Positions 58,151-64,000 of a DNA stretch of 64,000 bases are shown here, piece by piece. Position numbers and translations under genes: made by a program. Source of the stretch: Clarkia xantiana subsp. parviflora (taxonomy: Eukaryota; Streptophyta; Magnoliopsida; Myrtales; Onagraceae); the NCBI GenBank assembly GCA_036873135.1, contig JAPTYO010000015.1, positions 2,130,839 through 2,194,838 of the forward strand, in the 5' to 3' direction. Under the pieces are notes generated by a model. That model did not search any database. It worked only from the letters and a program-made list of their open reading frames with translations, and was not told the origin of the DNA. Positions within the stretch are counted from its first letter, which is position 1. Each line of letters opens with the position of its first letter.

Positions 58151-58186
58151 TTTATATCCGCGCAAAGCGCGGGTAAACTAACTACT
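58151..58186 (+). mobile_element. Helitron-like 3' terminus (hairpin near CTRR end)
   Basis: A perfect 6-bp GC stem CCGCGC-AAA-GCGCGG (58158-58172) stands out in AT-rich DNA. It is followed after about 5 nt by CTAACTACT, resembling the CTRR end of Helitrons. The exact end is ambiguous and the 5' TC end was not fixed (a CTCTCTATATATA stretch near 56690 is one candidate). If real, a non-autonomous element lies in the AT-rich region to the left. Confidence 0.4.
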
Positions 58187-58229
58187 TCATATATGATTAA
58201 GATTAGATGTTTAGCATGTGATACAACAA

Positions 58230-59060
58230 TACTCATATCTTCTTCTTCCTTCTAATCCTCCTCTAGCTACTCATGTGACATAACTAATAACTCCTCATCT
58301 TCCAAAAACGTCGATAAAGATAACGACTCCTCTTTCACATTCTTTCTCCTCATTCTTCTCCTCCAACGACAAATCTTCCTCGTCCCTCCTCAGATTCCGC
58401 CTACTGAGTAGCATGACGAGAAATAATCGGAGGATGATTCTTCATTAGTCTTTGTCGTCGAAGGTCCATGTAGCTTTGTTCGCCAACTATATCTCCATTG
58501 GGATCTTCCTCAACTGCAGCGGTGGTCTGGAGTCCGTCGACGCTGACAATCGTAAATGGATGTATGAAATCAAGTCCAAGTCCGTCGCACCGTCCCCGGA
58601 CACGATAACGACAACCCTTACACTTTCCACACATGAACCCTCTCTCCCGAGATACCCTACATGCACAGAGTTTTCTAATATTTCTTCACATACAAATTCT
58701 CAGTCGTCGCCGGTCGGGATCCACGAGCCGACGTGGACGTCACCACAAGGGAATGCCTCTGCACTAAAAGCCGATGCTCTATCTGGCCGCGCTGAGATGC
58801 ATCTAGGCCAGCCTCTAATGGTGGTATGAGATAATTATCGTCCTATGATACATATTGATCGATCATAAATTCATTGTCGCATCCATGGGGATTCTGGTTC
58901 ATACATCCTTGTTGTTGTATGTTATCCCTTCGTCGCTAGGGTTCGTCGTCTACACCCGCATCGCTAACGAGTTAGGGTCCAGCCGGTCAGGAAAGGTCAA
59001 ACTCTTTGTCGTTATCGTCTTTGAAGGAGGATGATGATGAGTTGTCGTTGTCATCATCGT
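58230..59060. other. Unrecognised GC-richer block, possible gene fragment
   Basis: Base composition and codon-like texture rise relative to the flanks. Open frames exist on plus (58452-58829, 125 aa) and minus (58634-58401). Neither has a motif or family likeness that I can name. Could be a captured gene piece or a decayed gene. Confidence 0.35.
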
Positions 59061-59279
59061 CTTCCGAGTATGAGTAGTTGTTGGAGGTGGAAAAGTATCC
59101 AGTGGAGAAAGGAAGAAAACATGGGTGTTTTTTAAATTTGAGATTCCATGTCAAGCGCATGATCATTTTCTGTATAAAATGGATGGCTAAAGTGTCGCCA
59201 CAATATTTTGGACTTGTAAGTTACATAAAAGTCACAAAAATCAATCGAAATAGATTAAAACACGCTTATTTATAATATA

Positions 59280-60578
59280 CTTATATGTGTATTAAAGTGG
59301 AAGTTGAGCTGTCATAGAGCACTTCTAAAACCCTTATATATGTACATGTATTTTTTTTAAATAAACAAAAAATCTAATTTAATTTTTAAAACTTAATTTT
59401 AGAATATTTTATTAAAACTTGAATAAGTAATTTATTCAATAAATCTTTTATTACATTTTACAACACTATATGTAGGAATTTGGATGGACGTAATATAAGC
59501 TTACTTAAAATGTGAGATTACCAATAATATTAGCTTAGTAATGTAATGTTAGATCGCAGTGTTTGTTTGTGCTATAATATTGAGTGTAATGTTAGATTAT
59601 AGGTTTGTTATGTTTTTTAATATAAATTTTAATGTGAATTTATTATTATAGTATTAATCTATATGAGAGTATACTTTATCTTAATATGGTAAAATTTAAA
59701 CGATTTTTTTAGAAAAACTAACTTAATTCTTAAAATTTATGTTTTGTGTTTAATATGTATAATCTATTCATGAACAATAAAAAAATATTAAAAATAAATT
59801 CATATTTCTATTAAAATCCCGTTAACTGAAATATTTTTGTAAAATTTATAAGATAATTTTCATAAAAAAAATGTCACGCAAAAGACTTAAATTATATTGT
59901 ACGAGCATCGTGCGTATTGTTCTTTATTATAATAATGAGTCATGGAGTAGATAAAAAATAAAAATATTATAATAATAGAATAATAAAGACCAAACAAAAT
60001 AATTTATCTAATTAATAAATAATAATAGGGTAAATACATAGTTTGGTTACATAAGTTTGTTAATTTGACAGTTTGATTCAAGCGTGTTTCTTTTAGCTAT
60101 CTAAGTTTGCACCGGTAACATTGAAATGAAATGTCCATAATACCATTCTTTATCACTCATATCATGTTCTTTATGTTAGTTGTGTAATTCATCGCGATCT
60201 TCATTAAATTTTTCAAATTTTCATTAAAAAAAAACCTTCAATATTAAAAAAAAAAAGAAATGATCACAACCCAACTGGTACGAATCATCGATGCTTCAAA
60301 TAACATTTATGATTAAAAAAAAAGGTCAATAACGCAGTAAAGAATACCAAAGTATAAACCAACAAGAGCAATAATAGAATCAGGGAACCAAAAATGCAGA
60401 ATCAAATAACAAAATCCAAAATTGTAGAATTGCAGAACCAGTAATCACAGAATTATAAATAAATCAAAAGAAACAGCTTTAAACCACTAAAAACCGAGAT
60501 GAATAACATCAAATTGGGCGAGAATTACATACAAACACCACAGAATATAGCAAACATCCACCAGCATAACACACAAGC
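59280..60578. other. AT-rich intergenic DNA left of element C
   Basis: No frame or repeat that I can support. Some A-rich stretches at about 60225-60260. It ends at the start of the element C LTR; the five bases before it are caagc. Confidence 0.55.
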
Positions 60579-61320
60579 TGATGGGTTCCGATGTAATCGT
60601 TAGCCCCGTTAAACAGCCAACGGACGGTGAGTAGGTCCAGTGGGCCTCGTGAAAGCCTGGAAGGCCCAGAGGCCCAGTACGAAGGGTCCCGACTTAAGCG
60701 ACCCCGACATAAGAGCTAAACGCTCCCGATAAGAAGCCTCCGAGCAGGCCCCGATATGCCTTGGTAAAAGGCCCCGATAATAAAGCCCCGCAGAGGCTGG
60801 AACTGTCCCGCAGAGACTGAAGGTCCTGGGTGGTGATCTAGAATGAGATAACTCTGAAGTCCCCGACAGGAGTCGAGACTTGGGATCAGAGGATAAGACC
60901 GAGAAACCCGCCTACCAGATAGAGTAGTGGGAGACAGTTAAAGATAATGGATAAATTCCCCCGAGATACGCAGGGCGTGCCCGAGATACACGGAGTATGG
61001 GTAAGATACGCGGAGCGTGGGGCGAAATATACGGAATCTCCCGAGATATACGGAATCATGGCTACAACGGCCAAGCTTGGCCTCAGGTAACTCTGGGTGA
61101 CTTCTCCTCCTATATAAAGGAGGAAGTTACCCCAGAAAACACCAATTCTAAGACGAGCTTAGACTGTGCTTACCACTACATTGATCACCGTACTTATTTA
61201 AGCATCGGAGAGGGATTCTGGGTCACCACCCAGGCCATCCCCTTTTTGCAGGACCACGCGGAGCTTAGGAGTCCAATCATTCCGTCAAGGACGTAACAGA
61301 GCTTCGCCCGTGATCCAACA
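60579..61320 (+). repeat. 5' LTR of element C (Tat-like Ty3/gypsy)
   Basis: About 742 bp from TGATGGGTTCC to ATCCAACA, directly before the PBS. Start chosen because it parallels the TGATGG start of LTRs A and B and gives a similar length. TATA box TATATAAAG at 61111-61119. Several degenerate repeats of GAGATACGCGGAG type lie at about 60960-61065. The sequence differs clearly from LTRs A/B. Confidence 0.75.
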
Positions 61321-61338
61321 TTGGCGCCGTCTGTGGGA
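61321..61338 (+). other. Primer-binding site of element C
   Basis: TTGGCGCCGTCTGTGGGA immediately after the LTR, in the position and form usual in plant Ty3/gypsy Tat-like elements. tRNA not assigned. Confidence 0.82.
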
Positions 61339-61374
61339 ATCTGACAAAAAGTCAAGATAGTCTCTACCAGATCA

Positions 61375-64000
61375 ATGGCCGGTGGTGGCAAGAAGAAGCA
61401 AGTTCCGGCCGGCAATTCTCGTCCCGCAGGAACTGTGAATTCCCCGTTGCCGGAACGCGTCGCTGAACAAGGTGAGAACCCTGCTCTTTCTCAGACAGGG
61501 GGACATGGTGATGAGGTCTCAGTCCGAGACGCTGGAAGGGACAGGCAAGAGGTCCCTCATAGGGGGGAGGATGACGCTCCACCAAACCCGGTGGGCCCTG
61601 AAGCTGGAGATGCCCCGCGAAGGGAAGAAGGGTCGTCTTCGAACTCGGAGTTGGCCAAGGCAGTAGCGGAGGCCATGCCAATGTTCCTAGCTGCCATGGA
61701 AGCCTTGCTAGATAAGAGAGAAGCTGCCAGGAGAGCGGAGGAGTTGCCCCCGCAAGAGGAATTGCCGCCACCCCCGCCAAGGGTGGCCCCAGAAGGGCAG
61801 GAGGTGCAGGAGGTTCCGCCCCGGGACAAGGGTAAAGAGCTTATGCACTCCGAGAAGTTCGTGGTTGACGGTCCCGGACCAGTGCAGAATAGGACCATCC
61901 CCCTGAATGGTCCCCTCACCGCTGACCAGGTGGTGAAAATTGTTAGTATTTATATGGGTGACCAAAAGCAGATGACGTCGGAGCTGAGGGATCGGTCCAG
62001 TCACCCTTTCGTGCCACGACTGATCGACACTGTCGCCCCGCCGGGGATAGGCATCCCGACGATCAAGGAGTATGATGGGGAAGGAGACCCAGTCCGCCAT
62101 GTGCAAAGGCACGTTCAGGCATGCATGGGTAGGACTTCAAACAAAGATCTCATATGTTCGTTGTTCCCGATAACTCTGGGAGAAAGGGCCATGACTTGGT
62201 TCTTCAGCCTCCCGCCAGGAAGTATCACGTGCTGGGCTGACATGCACGACCGCTTTATTAAGCAGTATCAAGGTCGGAGACGCCTCCTGAAAAGCGTGAG
62301 GACCCTAACCCAGGTGGTGCAGAGACCTGACGAATCGTTGGCGTATTATTACCAACGGTTCACCGCCACCGCTGCGGAGATTGATGAAGAAATCTCAGAA
62401 GGAGAGATGATCCGTACTTTCCTGCGGAACCTGAGTGCTCCGTATGGCTCCGACCTGATGCACAGTGTAGCCGCGAAGGCTATATGGAGTATGGAAGCCC
62501 TACAGGCAAGGGTGAAACAGCAAATCGACGTCCAGGAGTCGAAGATTGCTGCTGGAGAGCTTGATCCCCCGAGGTCAGGGAGAGGAAAACCGTCCTCCAA
62601 ACTGGCGGATGATCGCAAGGGGAGCGACAAGACAGAGGGAAGTAGGAACCGTGGTCGTCCCGAAAAGAGGGAGGACAGACGTCCTCCGAAGAAGGATACT
62701 CGTGAAGGTAGGATTACCTCCATCAACAGTTCGATGACCTCTGTGCTGGCTGTGATGGAGCGACAGGGTCTCGTCCGGTACCCCCCGAAAAAGGAAGGCG
62801 AATTCCTAGGAGGTCGTCCTGATCGTTACTGTCGTTACCATCGGGCTAATGGTCACGACACCGAAAACTGTCGGGAGCTGAAGAAGGAAATTGAGAAGCT
62901 GATCCAGAAGGGAAAGCTGAAAGAGTTTGTCGGGAAGGGACGGTGCCGATCCCGTTCCAGAAGTCGGTCCCGATCCCGTTCTAAATCCCGCGACCGATCC
63001 CCGAAGAAAAAGAAGATCGAGCATGAGGCTTCAGGATCAGGTGCCCGCAAGGAGAGGCGGGGGACTATCAACGTCATCCATGGAGGAATGGCAGCGGGAG
63101 GTGATACCTCCGCTTCCAGGGAGAACTATGCCTCGCGCATATCCGCCACAGTGGTGTTAGGGAAAAGGTCCCGGTCGTGGACCCTGAAGGAGGAGATGGA
63201 GATTTCTTTTTCGGCAAAGGATCTTGTTGGCGTGGAGAGCCCTCACGACGACGCCCTGGTCGTGACTCTAGATGTGGATGGGTTCGAGATGAAGCGGATC
63301 CTGATAGATGGAGGGAGCTCCTCTGATATTCTTTTCATGGATGCCCTGGAAGCCATGGGAAAGACGAAGAAGGATCTGACGCAGGTTGACTTCCCGATGG
63401 TGGGATTCTCTGGCGCCACTTCCTACCCGCTAGGAATGATTACCTTACCAGTAGAGTTTGGTAGTGGCTGGAAGATGGAGAGGCGGAACGTAGATTTCGT
63501 CGTGGTGGAGTCCGCGGGGGCATATAACGCGATCATCGGGAGGACCACTATCAACCCTCTCATGGCAGTCGCCTCGACGGTCCATCAGAAGATGAAGTTC
63601 CCAACTGATAACGGAGTAGGAGAAGTCAAGGGTGACCAGGTGGCGTCGCGGAAATGCTATGTTAATGCCACCCGACGAAGAAGGAGGGAGACCATGACTG
63701 TTCTTCAGACAGATACCGATCCTCGAGAAGAGTATGGGCGTCCCGCCCCCATGGAGGACTTGAAGGAAGTGGAGATCGATGGGCCTCAGAGGAAGGTGAA
63801 AATCGGCTCTGCCCTGTCGGATGAAAGAGCACGAGAGTTGATCGAGCTCTTGAAGGAGTTCAAGGAGCTGTTTGCCTGGTCCCCAAGTGATATGCCAGGA
63901 ATCAGTCCCGACGTAATAGTGCATGAGCTCAAGATTGACCCTGCGATCAAGCCCATCGCGCAGAGGAGGCGTCCGATGGGCGCAGACAAGAGGATCGCGA
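61375..64000 (+). CDS. Gag-protease-RT polyprotein of element C, continues past window end
   Basis: ATG at 61375 opens 875 codons with no stop to the window end. Order: Gly/Pro/Glu-rich N-terminus; Gag domain (about residues 220-390) with YDGEGDPVRHVQRHVQ and SLAYYYQRF; zinc-like CRYHRANGHDTENC (about residues 482-495); an Arg-Ser repeat tract (about residues 524-545); INVIHGGMAAGG; aspartic protease DGGSSSD (about residues 645-651); then FAWSPSDMPGI and the KPIAQRRR approach to RT. It is the only uninterrupted gag-pol start among the three elements and shows what element A lost. Intactness beyond 64000 is unknown. Confidence 0.9.
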   Translation, partial: MAGGGKKKQVPAGNSRPAGTVNSPLPERVAEQGENPALSQTGGHGDEVSVRDAGRDRQEVPHRGEDDAPPNPVGPEAGDAPRREEGSSSNSELAKAVAEAMPMFLAAMEALLDKREAARRAEELPPQEELPPPPPRVAPEGQEVQEVPPRDKGKELMHSEKFVVDGPGPVQNRTIPLNGPLTADQVVKIVSIYMGDQKQMTSELRDRSSHPFVPRLIDTVAPPGIGIPTIKEYDGEGDPVRHVQRHVQACMGRTSNKDLICSLFPITLGERAMTWFFSLPPGSITCWADMHDRFIKQYQGRRRLLKSVRTLTQVVQRPDESLAYYYQRFTATAAEIDEEISEGEMIRTFLRNLSAPYGSDLMHSVAAKAIWSMEALQARVKQQIDVQESKIAAGELDPPRSGRGKPSSKLADDRKGSDKTEGSRNRGRPEKREDRRPPKKDTREGRITSINSSMTSVLAVMERQGLVRYPPKKEGEFLGGRPDRYCRYHRANGHDTENCRELKKEIEKLIQKGKLKEFVGKGRCRSRSRSRSRSRSKSRDRSPKKKKIEHEASGSGARKERRGTINVIHGGMAAGGDTSASRENYASRISATVVLGKRSRSWTLKEEMEISFSAKDLVGVESPHDDALVVTLDVDGFEMKRILIDGGSSSDILFMDALEAMGKTKKDLTQVDFPMVGFSGATSYPLGMITLPVEFGSGWKMERRNVDFVVVESAGAYNAIIGRTTINPLMAVASTVHQKMKFPTDNGVGEVKGDQVASRKCYVNATRRRRRETMTVLQTDTDPREEYGRPAPMEDLKEVEIDGPQRKVKIGSALSDERARELIELLKEFKELFAWSPSDMPGISPDVIVHELKIDPAIKPIAQRRRPMGADKRIA

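Noticed and set aside
61364..63924. Long minus-strand frames opposite element C gag-pol
   Set aside because: The plus frame is continuous over 2.6 kb with recognisable Gag and protease motifs; the minus frames are its shadows.

Overview
The window is nuclear DNA of a flowering plant, probably a eudicot. It contains a spliced OEP16-3/Tim17-family host gene, type I MADS-box-like genes with a plant-style intron, plant-type Ty3/gypsy (Tat-like) retrotransposons, AT-rich intergenic DNA, and a large cluster of endogenous pararetrovirus (Caulimoviridae) sequence. Species was not determined. The viral layout (ORF1 = movement protein, coat/zinc knuckle, protease, RT, RNase H; ORF2 of unknown function; tRNA-iMet-type primer site) best fits a florendovirus-like genus; that placement is inferred from architecture alone.

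Layout. 1-196: host DNA, including the left stub (77-196) of a tandemly duplicated host unit. 190-48649: endogenous virus cluster with both outer ends inside or within a few bases of the viral primer-binding site (PBS). Inside it lie a minus-strand stub (190-1924), plus-strand copies (1925-11578), Tat-like element A (11579-18646, 3' truncated), a minus-strand array (18647-38137) split by complete but non-autonomous Tat-like element B (25361-32632, TSD gtctt/gtttt), a short inverted patchwork (38138-40261), and a minus-strand block ending in a full genome unit of about 7.37 kb (41275-48649). 48647-50268 and 50269-52004: the rest of host unit 1 and all of host unit 2, each with a MADS-like gene. 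52160 to about 54200: OEP16-3-like gene. 54300-60578: AT-rich intergenic DNA with a possible Helitron 3' end and an unrecognised GC-richer block. 60579-64000: a third Tat-like element (C), 5' LTR plus a gag-protease-RT frame still open at the window end.

How it fits together. The virus cluster sits in host unit 1. Host unit 2 is an unoccupied paralogue of the same site, so the junctions can be read directly: 7-nt and about 3-nt microhomologies, loss of about 80 bp of host DNA, and viral ends at the PBS. No ORF1 copy is intact; every one has stops, frameshifts or deletions. One ORF2 copy (32849-33988) is open. Elements A and B share an LTR family, a tandem array of alternating hairpins, and a spliced antisense gene, but have lost different parts of gag-pol.

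Limits: all similarity statements are by eye. Family names rest on motifs and architecture, not searches.
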